A stretch of DNA of 12,684 nt from Hyphomicrobiales bacterium (GCA_015494375.1 WGBL01000050.1:1-12684); one strand, 5' to 3'; counted from the first letter of the stretch, positions 6,241 through 12,505 are shown. Translations and numbers: made by a program. The notes: a model not told the origin generated them from the letters alone.

Positions 6241-6253
6241 GTTCAGTAGCGTC

Positions 6254-7762
6254 ATGTCCACCTGTGTTCTGATTGTCGACGACGACCCCACCCAGCGCCG
6301 CATCCTCGAAGAGACCATTGCCCGCTTCGGCTATGATACCCGTCTGGCCGAGGGCGGTGCCGCCGCGATTGAGCTGCTCGAGGGCGCCGAGGCGCGCGGC
6401 ATCGATGTCGTGCTGCTTGATCTGGTTATGCCCGAGGTCGATGGCATGGCCGTGCTCGAGCGCCTGGCGCGCAAGCCCGCCTCGCCGCCCATCATCGTGC
6501 AGACGGCCCATGGCTCGATTGATGCGGCCATCGAGGCAATGCGCGCCGGCGCCGTCGATTTCGTCGTCAAACCGGCAAGCCCCGAGCGGCTCGAGGTCTC
6601 GCTCAAGAATGCACTCAAGATCGAGGCACTCGCAGGCGAAATCACCCGCATCAAGAAAAAGGCGAGCGGCACCCTAGGCTTTTCCGATCTCATCGGCGAA
6701 AGCAAGGCGATGGAGCGGGTGGTCGCGCTCGGGCGACGGGCGGCGACATCGAACATTCCGGTGCTGATCGAAGGCGAGTCGGGCGTGGGCAAGGAGCTCG
6801 TCGCCCGCGCCATCCATGGCGAGAGCGAGCGCGCCGGCAAGCCGTTCGTGACCGTCAATTGCGGCGCCATCCCCGAAAACCTCGTCGAAAGCATCCTCTT
6901 TGGTCACGAAAAGGGCGCCTTCACCGGCGCCACCGAGCGCCGCCAGGGCAAATTCCTCGAGGCCGATGGCGGCACCCTTTTCCTCGACGAGGTGGGCGAG
7001 CTGCCCCTCGAGACCCAGGTCAAGCTCTTGCGCGCACTCCAGGAGGGCGAGATCGACCCCGTCGGTGCCAAGCGCCCGGTCAAGGTCGATTTCCGGCTCA
7101 TCTCCGCCACCAACCGCGACATGATCGCCCTCGTCAAGGAGGGCAAGTTCAGAGAGGACCTCTACTATCGGCTCAACGTCTTTCCCATTCTGGTGCCCCC
7201 CTTGCGCGAGCGCATGGAGGACCTCGGGCGCCTGGCGCGGCATTTCGTGGCCCGCTTTGCTGCCGAGGAAGGCAAGCGCATCGACGGCTTGAGCGAAGAG
7301 GCGCTGGCGTTGCTCGGCAAGTACTCCTGGCCCGGCAATGTCCGCCAGCTTGAGAATGCGGTGTTCCGTGCGGTGGTCCTGGCCGACGGGCGCGAGCTCG
7401 GCGTTGCCGAGTTCCCCCAGATAGCGAGCCATGTCGAGGGCTTCGAGCCTGAGGTGCCACCGGCACCGGCTGGCGTTGAAGCGGCACCGGCTTACGAAGG
7501 GCCGGCCGTAATCGGGGGCGATGACAGCGTGCCAACCACCATCGGCGTGGTCGATGAAAAGGGCCGCAGCGCCATTGGCATTCCCGCGGTCACTGACAGC
7601 GGTGAAATCCGTTCGCTTGAGGATATGGAAGCCGACATGATCCGCCTCGCCCTCGGGCGCTATCGGGGCCATATGACCGAGGTTGCAAAGCGGCTCGGGA
7701 TCGGCCGCTCGACGCTCTATCGCAAGATGCGCGAATTCGGTCTTGAATCGCGCTTGAACTGA
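6254..7762 (+). CDS. Sigma-54-dependent NtrC-type response regulator
   Basis: A 502-residue transcription activator with three domains. The receiver (1-125) has the acidic cluster D9-D11, phospho-acceptor D56 (LLDLVMP), T84 and K106. The AAA+ domain (about 144-390) has Walker A GESGVGKE (174-181), an intact GAFTGA sigma-54 contact loop (221-226) and Walker B TLFLDE (241-246). A Fis-type helix-turn-helix follows at about 461-500 (GIGRSTLYRKM). A Pro/Ala/Gly-rich linker of roughly 60 residues (391-452) separates AAA+ from the DNA-binding domain, longer than in NtrC. The receiver opening VDDDPTQRR recalls orphan Hyphomicrobiales regulators and, less surely, Caulobacter TacA. No histidine kinase gene is nearby. 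The start is fixed because the first beta strand begins at residue 4 and stops lie upstream in all frames, yet no Shine-Dalgarno is visible: the heptamer array runs to within 13 bp. The L,D-transpeptidase gene follows on the same strand. Confidence 0.94.
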   Translation: MSTCVLIVDDDPTQRRILEETIARFGYDTRLAEGGAAAIELLEGAEARGIDVVLLDLVMPEVDGMAVLERLARKPASPPIIVQTAHGSIDAAIEAMRAGAVDFVVKPASPERLEVSLKNALKIEALAGEITRIKKKASGTLGFSDLIGESKAMERVVALGRRAATSNIPVLIEGESGVGKELVARAIHGESERAGKPFVTVNCGAIPENLVESILFGHEKGAFTGATERRQGKFLEADGGTLFLDEVGELPLETQVKLLRALQEGEIDPVGAKRPVKVDFRLISATNRDMIALVKEGKFREDLYYRLNVFPILVPPLRERMEDLGRLARHFVARFAAEEGKRIDGLSEEALALLGKYSWPGNVRQLENAVFRAVVLADGRELGVAEFPQIASHVEGFEPEVPPAPAGVEAAPAYEGPAVIGGDDSVPTTIGVVDEKGRSAIGIPAVTDSGEIRSLEDMEADMIRLALGRYRGHMTEVAKRLGIGRSTLYRKMREFGLESRLN

Positions 7763-7788
7763 TAACGTGCAATCGCGCCTGAACTGAT
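7746..7788 (+). repeat. 18-bp direct repeat duplicating the regulator gene's last codons
   Basis: AATCGCGCTTGAACTGAT (7746-7763) contains the last codons and stop of the response regulator. It recurs at 7771-7788 with one mismatch (C for T), 25 bp downstream. The second copy lies outside the gene. As with the cupin, a segment containing the stop codon has been duplicated. Confidence 0.8.
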
Positions 7789-7894
7789 CCTGGGCGGGAT
7801 TATCTGCGCGCCTTGCTAAACTGTCTTGCACAATTGCCACAGGATCGCAAAAAGCGCTCCGGGCCGACGCTGCCGGGTTGTCACCGGTGGCGAG

Positions 7895-7927
7895 GGCTGT
7901 CATGTCAGTTTAGGCTGACAGGCAGCC
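7895..7927 (+). other. Stem-loop between regulator and L,D-transpeptidase genes
   Basis: GGCTG (7895-7899) pairs with CAGCC (7923-7927) and TGTCAG (7903-7908) with CTGACA (7915-7920), closing loop TTTAGG with a small internal loop. It lies in the 228-bp gap, 63 bp before the L,D-transpeptidase start. No U-tract follows, so it is more likely a leader or processing structure than a strong terminator. I found no convincing -24/-12 element in the gap. Confidence 0.6.
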
Positions 7928-7990
7928 AAACAGGCACTCAAGACGCGAGATGCGAGACAAGCGGGATCGCAAACGAGAGGAGCATGCGCC

Positions 7991-10021
7991 ATGCGACCGT
8001 GGGCCCGAATGGTATTGACGATCCCGGCTGTCATGATGGTTTCAGCGGCTTGGGCCCTGGGGGTCTGGGCGATTGAGCCGGGGGCGCCTGAGCGCCTGAT
8101 CGGCCCCGAGGAGGCCGTGGGCATTACCGTGCGCAAGATGATTGCGGCCGAGGCGCCTGCCGCCGATCCCTATGCCCGGAAGGTGCAGGAGGCGTTGGCC
8201 GATTTCTATGCCGCACGGGACAACCGCCCGCTTTGGGTCGATCGCAATGGCTTTACCGAGAAGGCGCGGCGCGCCATGGCGGAGCTGGCGCGAGCCGATG
8301 ACTATGGTCTTGACGCACGGGCCTATGCGCTCGATGGGCTTGCGCTCATTGCGCTCGAGAAAGCCGCGCCCGACAAGGCCGACCCAGATAAAGCCGCCCC
8401 CGACAAAGGCGAACGGAAGAAGGACAACCCGGACGGGGGCAAGGCAGTTGTGCGCCAGGCCTCTGCGCCTTCGGGTGGCGCCCATGCCGGCGGTACGGAT
8501 TCTGGTGGCGCGGCCAGCGTCGTTGCCAGCGCCGGTTCCGATGACAACGCCGTGAGGGGCGAGCAGCCCGGGGCCATGGCCGAGCCCGAGGCAGCCCTCT
8601 CCACCAAGGTGCTCGCCGAGGCCGAGCTTGCGCTTTCGCGCGCCGTGCTCACCTATGCCTATCACGCCCGCGGTGGGCGGGTCGATCCGCGCAAGCTCTC
8701 GAAGTATCTCGACCGCGGGCCGCGGCCTCCTGATCCCGGCGAGGTGATGCTGGCGATCGACGAAAGCGAGGACCCGGCGCTGGTTTTGCGGGGCTTTCAC
8801 CCCAAGCATGAGCAATTCGAGAGACTGCGCCAGCACTATCTGCGCTTGCGCGGCAAGCTTGCCGAAAAGCATGAAGAAGTGCACATTCCACCCGGGCCTG
8901 CCCTTCGCGAGGGAGACATTCACCCGCACGTTGCGTTGCTTCGCAGGCGGCTCGGGGTGCCGGTGCGCCTGAACCACGGCGCCCCCGTCATTCGCCCCGA
9001 GCTCTACGACGAGAAGCTGGCACGGGCCGTGCGCGCCTTCCAGAAGGCGCGGGGTCTCAAGGCCGATGGCGTGGTGGGTTCGGGTACGCGGCGGGCGCTC
9101 AATCGCAACGATGGCGACCGCGTGCAGCGCATCCTCGTCAATATGGAGCGCTGGCGCTGGATGCCCGAGAACCTTGAGGGCCAGGCGGGGCAGTATGTCT
9201 GGGTGAACATTCCCGAGTTTCGCGTCAGGCTCGTGCGCGCGGGCAAGGTGCTGTTCAATCAGCGCGTGGTCGTGGGGAAGGTGACCAATCAAACGCCGGT
9301 TTTCTCAGACGAGATGGAGTGGGTTGAGCTTCACCCCGTCTGGTATGTGCCGAACTCGATCAAGGTGAAGGAGATTTTGCCCTATCTGCGCCGCAGCACG
9401 CGCATTCTCGAGCGCCAGAACTTGCGCATGAAATGCCCCCGCGGTGTGGGCCCAACGCCCGGCGGGTTTGGCTATGGCGGTGGCTTCAGGGGCGATATTC
9501 GTCTTTGCGCTTTCGAACAGCCACCGGGGCCCAAGAATGTGCTCGGCTACTTCAAGTTCAAGTTCCCGAACAAGCACCAGGTCTATCTTCACGACACGCC
9601 GCAGCGCTATCTCTTCTCGCGCTCGGTGCGCACCTATAGCCACGGCTGCGTGCGGGTGGAGAACCCTCAGCGCCTGGCCGAGCTCATTCTCGGCAAGGAC
9701 CAGGGGCTTTCACCCCGTCGGATCGACGCCATCGTCAAGGGCCCGCGCATCACACAGCAGAAGTACCTTAAAACGCGCTTGCCTGTTCATATCACGTATT
9801 TCACGGCCCGCGTGACGGATGATGGCAAGCTGCGCTTTTACGGCGACTATTATGGCCACGACAGGCGCATTGCGGCGGCGCTCTTCGGCAAAGGGGTGGC
9901 GCTCGCGCATGGCGGGCCCGCGCCCACGCCCAGGGCTCCCACTCGCGTAGCGGGCAATCGCGCGTCAGGGGGCGGCGACGTCGGGCGCTGGTCGCGCAGC
10001 GTCTTCAACGACGACCGCTGA
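7991..10021 (+). CDS. YcbB/LdtD-type L,D-transpeptidase
   Basis: A 676-residue envelope enzyme predicted to make 3-3 (meso-DAP to meso-DAP) peptidoglycan cross-links. Residues 1-27 form an uncleaved anchor or signal peptide (basic start, hydrophobic 7-26). About 55-290 is the helical scaffold region usual for YcbB-like enzymes, with LWVDRNGFT (81-89). A PG_binding_1 domain follows at about 310-372 (AVRAFQKARGLKADGVVG). The YkuD catalytic domain (about 400-605) has H534 and the active-site motif S550-H-G-C553-V-R555, so it looks active. Odd is a low-complexity insert at about 124-203: repeats of xPDKA, then Gly/Ala/Ser-rich sequence, interrupting the scaffold; it helps make the protein about 60 residues longer than E. 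coli YcbB. The C-terminus (640-676) is Gly/Pro/Arg-rich and probably disordered. AGAGGAG eight bases upstream supports ATG 7991. Co-orientation with the sigma-54 regulator suggests, but does not prove, control by it. Confidence 0.93.
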   Translation: MRPWARMVLTIPAVMMVSAAWALGVWAIEPGAPERLIGPEEAVGITVRKMIAAEAPAADPYARKVQEALADFYAARDNRPLWVDRNGFTEKARRAMAELARADDYGLDARAYALDGLALIALEKAAPDKADPDKAAPDKGERKKDNPDGGKAVVRQASAPSGGAHAGGTDSGGAASVVASAGSDDNAVRGEQPGAMAEPEAALSTKVLAEAELALSRAVLTYAYHARGGRVDPRKLSKYLDRGPRPPDPGEVMLAIDESEDPALVLRGFHPKHEQFERLRQHYLRLRGKLAEKHEEVHIPPGPALREGDIHPHVALLRRRLGVPVRLNHGAPVIRPELYDEKLARAVRAFQKARGLKADGVVGSGTRRALNRNDGDRVQRILVNMERWRWMPENLEGQAGQYVWVNIPEFRVRLVRAGKVLFNQRVVVGKVTNQTPVFSDEMEWVELHPVWYVPNSIKVKEILPYLRRSTRILERQNLRMKCPRGVGPTPGGFGYGGGFRGDIRLCAFEQPPGPKNVLGYFKFKFPNKHQVYLHDTPQRYLFSRSVRTYSHGCVRVENPQRLAELILGKDQGLSPRRIDAIVKGPRITQQKYLKTRLPVHITYFTARVTDDGKLRFYGDYYGHDRRIAAALFGKGVALAHGGPAPTPRAPTRVAGNRASGGGDVGRWSRSVFNDDR

Positions 10022-10233
10022 TAGATCGTTGCGCCCCACCGCTACGGGATGGGCGAACCGCACCGAGCATGAGGAGGGACTGAGCCCCACCCGCAATTAT
10101 CGCCCAAGTCGCGCAAGGGCTCCGTACCGCCATCGCCTCAGCGTCGCGTGGTAAACGTGCCGCGCGTGAGCGATGGTTCCCCGCCGTCGTGAGGGCGGTT
10201 GCCGCCTGAGCCTTCTCGCCGGCTATGGACGCC

Positions 10234-10321
10234 GAAGCTCAGCCCTCGCGGGGGCGGTGGCTGATCGGGAAAGCGGCGGATGCTCGCGACAAGTGAAGCT
10301 TAGCCCTGGCGGGGGCGGGGC
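10234..10321. repeat. Two GC-rich direct repeats of about 27 bp
   Basis: GAAGCTCAGCCCTCGCGGGG (10234-10253) continues as GCGGTGGC. A near copy begins GAAGCTTAGCCCTGGCGGGG at 10295 and continues GCGGGGC, 61 bp downstream. In the first copy TCAGCC (10239-10244) can pair with GGCTGA (10259-10264), so each repeat may fold on itself. No function is known to me. Confidence 0.65.
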
Positions 10322-10390
10322 AGATTCCGCAAGGATCACATAACCGATCGCGTTTCTTTTCTTCCAGGTTGCCCCTCTTCCATCGCGCCG

Positions 10391-10406
10391 TGATGTTATA
10401 ACATTA
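10391..10406. promoter_or_regulatory. Zur-box-like palindrome, copy 1
   Basis: TGATGTTATAACATTA contains a perfect 12-bp palindrome, ATGTTATAACAT (10393-10404). It resembles the TGTTATA/TATAACA operators bound by the zinc-uptake regulator Zur in proteobacteria. It is AT-rich in an otherwise GC-rich region. No zinc-related gene lies beside it in this window. Confidence 0.5.
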
Positions 10407-10513
10407 TGTGTCGCGAGGCGTCGCCAGCGAAGCCATAAAGGACTGCAGGATATGTTTTTCGAGGAGCTGGGCCGGTTGCCGCCGCGCACAGGACCCGTCC
10501 ACGATCACCGACT

Positions 10514-10555
10514 GCTGTCAATCCATCGGTTGACGGTCAAGCGAGGATTGACAGC
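10514..10555. other. Nested inverted repeat with four TTGAC/GTCAA motifs
   Basis: GCTGTCAATCC (10514-10524) and GGATTGACAGC (10545-10555) are exact reverse complements. The 20-nt loop contains a second palindrome, TTGACGGTCAA (10530-10540). Together they give GTCAA, TTGAC, GTCAA, TTGAC in alternating orientation. It sits between the two Zur-like repeats and ends 12 bp before the second. It could be a multi-site operator or the remains of a small mobile element. Confidence 0.65.
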
Positions 10556-10567
10556 CTTGAGCGCACT

Positions 10568-10585
10568 GTAATGTTATAACGTTAC
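10568..10585. promoter_or_regulatory. Zur-box-like palindrome, copy 2
   Basis: GTAATGTTATAACGTTAC is an 18-bp palindrome broken only by one symmetric base pair (T/G at the fifth position from each end). Its core GTTATAAC is the same as in copy 1. If Zur binds, zinc-replete conditions would repress a nearby promoter. The region to the right (10586-10858) has no gene before the IS element. Confidence 0.55.
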
Positions 10586-10650
10586 GTGCCGCGATGTATC
10601 ATCAGCGCAGCCAAGAGTGGATGCAGGATATCGTTTTGAGCGGACCGGCG

Positions 10651-10677
10651 CTGGTCGGAGTTTTCAACTCCGATCAG
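10651..10677. other. 12-bp hairpin with 3-nt loop
   Basis: CTGGTCGGAGTT (10651-10662) and AACTCCGATCAG (10666-10677) pair over 12 bp, with a single G-T wobble, around loop TTC. It lies just right of the second ~70-bp repeat and 180 bp left of the IS element. There is no adjacent U-run. Its role is unknown. Confidence 0.6.
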
Positions 10678-10858
10678 GGTGATCATGCCAGCCCCCCAAC
10701 AAGCTTGCAGGCTCCAGCATGAACAATAGAGGCGCGGCTGAAGACCTCGCCCCGCAAGGGTGCTCATCCTCAATGCCATGATCGCGAACGCCAACCCTTC
10801 AGGCTATGAAACGACACGATTGCTTCCCTTCGCCAAGCACGAGGACGGCGATGATGGG

Positions 10859-10952
10859 ATGGACCTTTCCCTTAGGCCTCTTGTGAGCGAGGCTCCGGGC
10901 TCATTGGCCCATGCACGGACGGCGTCCGTGAGACATGAAGGGAAAGGTCCAT
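10859..10952 (+). promoter_or_regulatory. Transposase leader fold burying RBS and start codon
   Basis: ATGGACCTTTCCCTT (10859-10873) and AAGGGAAAGGTCCAT (10938-10952) form a perfect 15-bp inverted repeat. The right arm holds the purine-rich ribosome-binding site and the first two bases of the transposase ATG. The enclosed 64 nt contain another perfect hairpin, CACGGAC/GTCCGTG (10914-10930, loop GGC), and a GGGC/GCCC pair. Transcripts entering from outside would therefore present a closed start site, while a transcript starting inside the element, past the left arm, would be free to be translated. Confidence 0.7.
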
Positions 10953-12009
10953 GACGAGCATTACAACGATTGGTGTCGATTTGGCAAAGAACGTGTTCCA
11001 GCTGACGGGGCTGGATGGCGATGGCGTGATCGTGTGGCGAAAGCGCCTGAGGCGTGCCGCCTTCACCAGGTTCATGGAGCGCCACGACAAGGATTGCCTT
11101 GTCGGCTTCGAGGCCTGCGGCGGCGCCAATCATTGGGGGCGCTGGCTGATGGGGCTCGGCTACCGGGTCAAGATGATGCCGCCGCGGGCGGTGAAGGCCT
11201 ATCTGCCCTCGCGCCACAAGAGCGACGCACGCGATGCGGACGCCATCGCCGAGGCGGCGACACGGGCGCATGTCCGCGGTGTGCCGGTGCGCAGCGAGGC
11301 GGCGCAGGCGCGCGCGCTTGCGATGCGCCTCAGAGAGCGGCAAATCCGTCAGCGCACTCAAATCGTCAACCAGCTCCGCTCGGCCCTGCATGAACACGGC
11401 TTCACCGTGGCCAAGGGGCGCGAGAAGGGGATGAAAGAGGTGGCGCAGATCATGGCGAGCGAGGCTTGGGAGGAGCTGCCCGATCTGGTGCGCGAGGTCG
11501 TGGCGGTGCTTTGGGACGAGATCGTGGCGCTCGATGCGCGCATCGAGGCCTCGACGGCGCGGATTGTGCGTGCGGGCGAGGAGGCGGAGACGACGCGTCG
11601 GCTGATGACCATCCCCGGCATCAAGGCGATCTCGGCGGCGGTGCTCGCCTCTCATCTGGAGGACCCGCGGCGCTTTGCGGGCGCTCGGGCTTTTGCGGCC
11701 TATCTCGGTCTCGTGCCACGCGATTGCTCGAGCGGCGAGCGGCGCGGCCAGGGGCGGATCACCAAGCAGGGATCGCGTGAGGCACGCCGGCTCCTGTTCC
11801 TGGGAGCGCGCGCGATCCTGGCCAATGTGGGACGCTCGAGGCAGCCGAAGGACGGCTTGCGGATTTGGGCCGCGCACATGCTGGCGCGCAAGCCCTGGGA
11901 TGTGGCGGTGGTGGCGCTGGCGCACAAGCTGGCACGCATCGCTTGGGCCGTTGCAGCGCGCGAATGCGACTATCGCAGCGCCAGGATCACGGTTTGCACC
12001 GCAATGTGA
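10951..12009 (+). CDS. IS110-family transposase (DEDD recombinase)
   Basis: A 352-residue IS110-type recombinase, apparently intact. The N-terminal RuvC-like DEDD domain has D10 (IGVDLAKNVFQ), E54 (FEACGGAN) and D92/D95 (HKSDARDADAIAEA). A coiled-coil-like helical region spans roughly 115-215. The C-terminal Tnp domain starts with the helix-hairpin-helix-like IPGIKAISA (221-229) and carries YLGLVP-x3-SSGE (251-263), where the catalytic serine of this family is expected (S260 or S261), then GRITKQGSREARRL. In this family both domains act together with an element-encoded bridge or seeker RNA that pairs with target and donor DNA. Purine-rich AAGGG eight bases before ATG 10951 is the probable ribosome-binding site and lies in an inverted repeat. 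The opening IGVDLAKNVFQL is like that of IS1111-group members. Host-like GC content and an undamaged frame suggest a recent or functional copy. Confidence 0.95.
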   Translation: MTSITTIGVDLAKNVFQLTGLDGDGVIVWRKRLRRAAFTRFMERHDKDCLVGFEACGGANHWGRWLMGLGYRVKMMPPRAVKAYLPSRHKSDARDADAIAEAATRAHVRGVPVRSEAAQARALAMRLRERQIRQRTQIVNQLRSALHEHGFTVAKGREKGMKEVAQIMASEAWEELPDLVREVVAVLWDEIVALDARIEASTARIVRAGEEAETTRRLMTIPGIKAISAAVLASHLEDPRRFAGARAFAAYLGLVPRDCSSGERRGQGRITKQGSREARRLLFLGARAILANVGRSRQPKDGLRIWAAHMLARKPWDVAVVALAHKLARIAWAVAARECDYRSARITVCTAM

Positions 12010-12492
12010 GCGCGCTGTTGCAAGGCCCGAGGGGCTCGCTCAGCCGCTCACCAGGAGGATGGGCGCCATCCTCCCGACCCCACGGCTCACTCGCCCCTTG
12101 GAGCCTGTCAGGTGAGGACGAGCGATCCGCGGCTCCGGGAGGATGGCTTCGAACCCTTCTCCACCCACAGGGGATGACATGTTCAGATGATGAGGAGGCG
12201 TGCACGATGCCACCATGATGCGCAACGCTCGGACTTCGTCGCTATAGAGCATCGAAGCGCGATGGCGTTCGATGCAGACCGAGCCCGGGTTTGCCAGGAT
12301 TGCCAGGACCGGTCCGATGGCCAGGCACAGTGGAGAGAGAAGCCGTTAAACGTCATTGGGGCTTTCGACCCCGCGGCGATGATGCCAGGCTCGCTTTTCC
12401 AATGCCATCCCCATCATGGCCCCGCTCCCTTCATGAGAGCGACGAGAGGCCCGATACATGACCGTCCTCCATCGGCGCCCCCCTTGCAATCC
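12010..12492 (+). ncRNA. Structured 3' non-coding end; candidate bridge/seeker RNA
   Basis: No coding frame is credible here, but folding potential is high. A two-part stem-loop has an outer AGGGGC (12030-12035) / GCCCCT (12093-12098), a middle AGCCG (12042-12046) / CGGCT (12083-12087) and a perfect 9-bp apex GGAGGATGG (12054-12062) / CCATCCTCC (12066-12074). GGAGCC (12100-12105) pairs with GGCTCC (12131-12136). GCATCGAA (12249-12256) pairs with TTCGATGC (12268-12275), with an inner CGC/GCG. A GGGG-CTTTCGA-CCCC hairpin lies near 12356-12370. IS1111-group elements are known to encode their guide RNA downstream of the transposase, which is why I propose one here. Exact ends and the target- and donor-pairing loops cannot be set without the insertion-site sequence. 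Confidence 0.5.
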
Positions 12493-12505
12493 GGGAAAGG
12501 TCCAT
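12493..12505 (+). repeat. Right sub-terminal inverted repeat of the IS element
   Basis: GGGAAAGGTCCAT is identical to 10940-10952 at the transposase start and inverted relative to 10859-10871 at the left end. The motif ATACATGAC directly overlapping its end (12504-12512) also occurs 50 bp earlier at 12454-12462. From 12506 to 12578 I see only a short hairpin, CGCTC (12565-12569) / GAGCG (12574-12578), next to the SURF1 stop. Confidence 0.75.

Larger units (their letters stand above)
10390..10637. repeat. Pair of diverged ~70-bp direct repeats
   Basis: Copy 1 is 10390-10459 and copy 2 is 10568-10637, offset 178 bp. Aligned without gaps they agree at 52 of 70 positions by my count. Each begins with a GTRATGTTATAAC palindrome, continues through a conserved AGCG-x-AGCC block, and includes TGCAGGATAT. 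Similarity fades after about 70 bp. The conservation beyond the palindrome shows that a larger unit was duplicated, not just an operator. Confidence 0.75.
10022..10858. other. Gene-free, repeat-rich region left of the IS element
   Basis: No open frame here has coding character. A 64-codon frame starting GTG at 10760 runs into the IS left end and has no relatives I recognise. The stretch instead holds GC-rich direct repeats (10234-10321), two diverged ~70-bp repeats with Zur-box-like palindromes, a nested inverted repeat between them and a 12-bp hairpin; these are listed separately. GGCGG (10194-10198) and CCGCC (10202-10206) form a further minor hairpin. The layout looks like a former regulatory region whose gene has been lost or moved. 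Confidence 0.5.
10859..12505 (+). mobile_element. IS110-family insertion sequence, IS1111-like layout
   Basis: The element is bounded by a 13-bp perfect inverted repeat: ATGGACCTTTCCC (10859-10871) on the left and GGGAAAGGTCCAT (12493-12505) on the right. It contains a full-length DEDD transposase gene and about 480 nt of non-coding sequence after it. Sub-terminal inverted repeats plus a long 3' non-coding end fit the IS1111 group, while classical IS110 members lack such repeats and carry the long non-coding end upstream. True tips may lie a few bases outside these limits, since IS1111-type repeats are sub-terminal. IS110 elements do not make reliable target duplications, and none is seen. 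It lies between the Zur-like repeat region and the 3' end of the SURF1 gene. Confidence 0.8.

Noticed and set aside
5587..6511. Minus-strand frames reading RYSLLAIRYSLFATH across the heptamer array
   Set aside because: Repeat translation only: the heptamers lack stops on this strand in every frame. The frames also run into the antisense of the regulator.
6674..7903. Long open frame (409 codons) on the minus strand opposite the response regulator
   Set aside because: It mirrors a gene with all three domains intact; GC-rich codon use leaves the antisense frame free of stops. The translation has no recognisable domain.
7763..7990. Sigma-54 (-24/-12) promoter between regulator and L,D-transpeptidase
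   Set aside because: Candidate GG...GC pairs there have the wrong spacing (8, 11 or 12 instead of 10).
8042..9292. Long open frame (416 codons) on the minus strand opposite the L,D-transpeptidase
   Set aside because: Antisense shadow of a gene with a clear signal, scaffold, PG-binding and YkuD domain; no motifs of its own.
10230..10330. Cobalamin-type riboswitch suggested by GGGAAAGCGG and GC-rich stems
   Set aside because: The conserved GCCACTG box and other core elements are absent, and no gene follows.
10760..10954. 64-codon frame starting MLILNAMIANANPSG
   Set aside because: A stop lies just upstream, no ribosome-binding site is visible, and more than half of the frame lies inside the IS leader.
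10804..11925. Long open frame (373 codons) on the minus strand opposite the transposase
   Set aside because: Shadow of the DEDD transposase; it also crosses the IS left end, which a native gene would not do.
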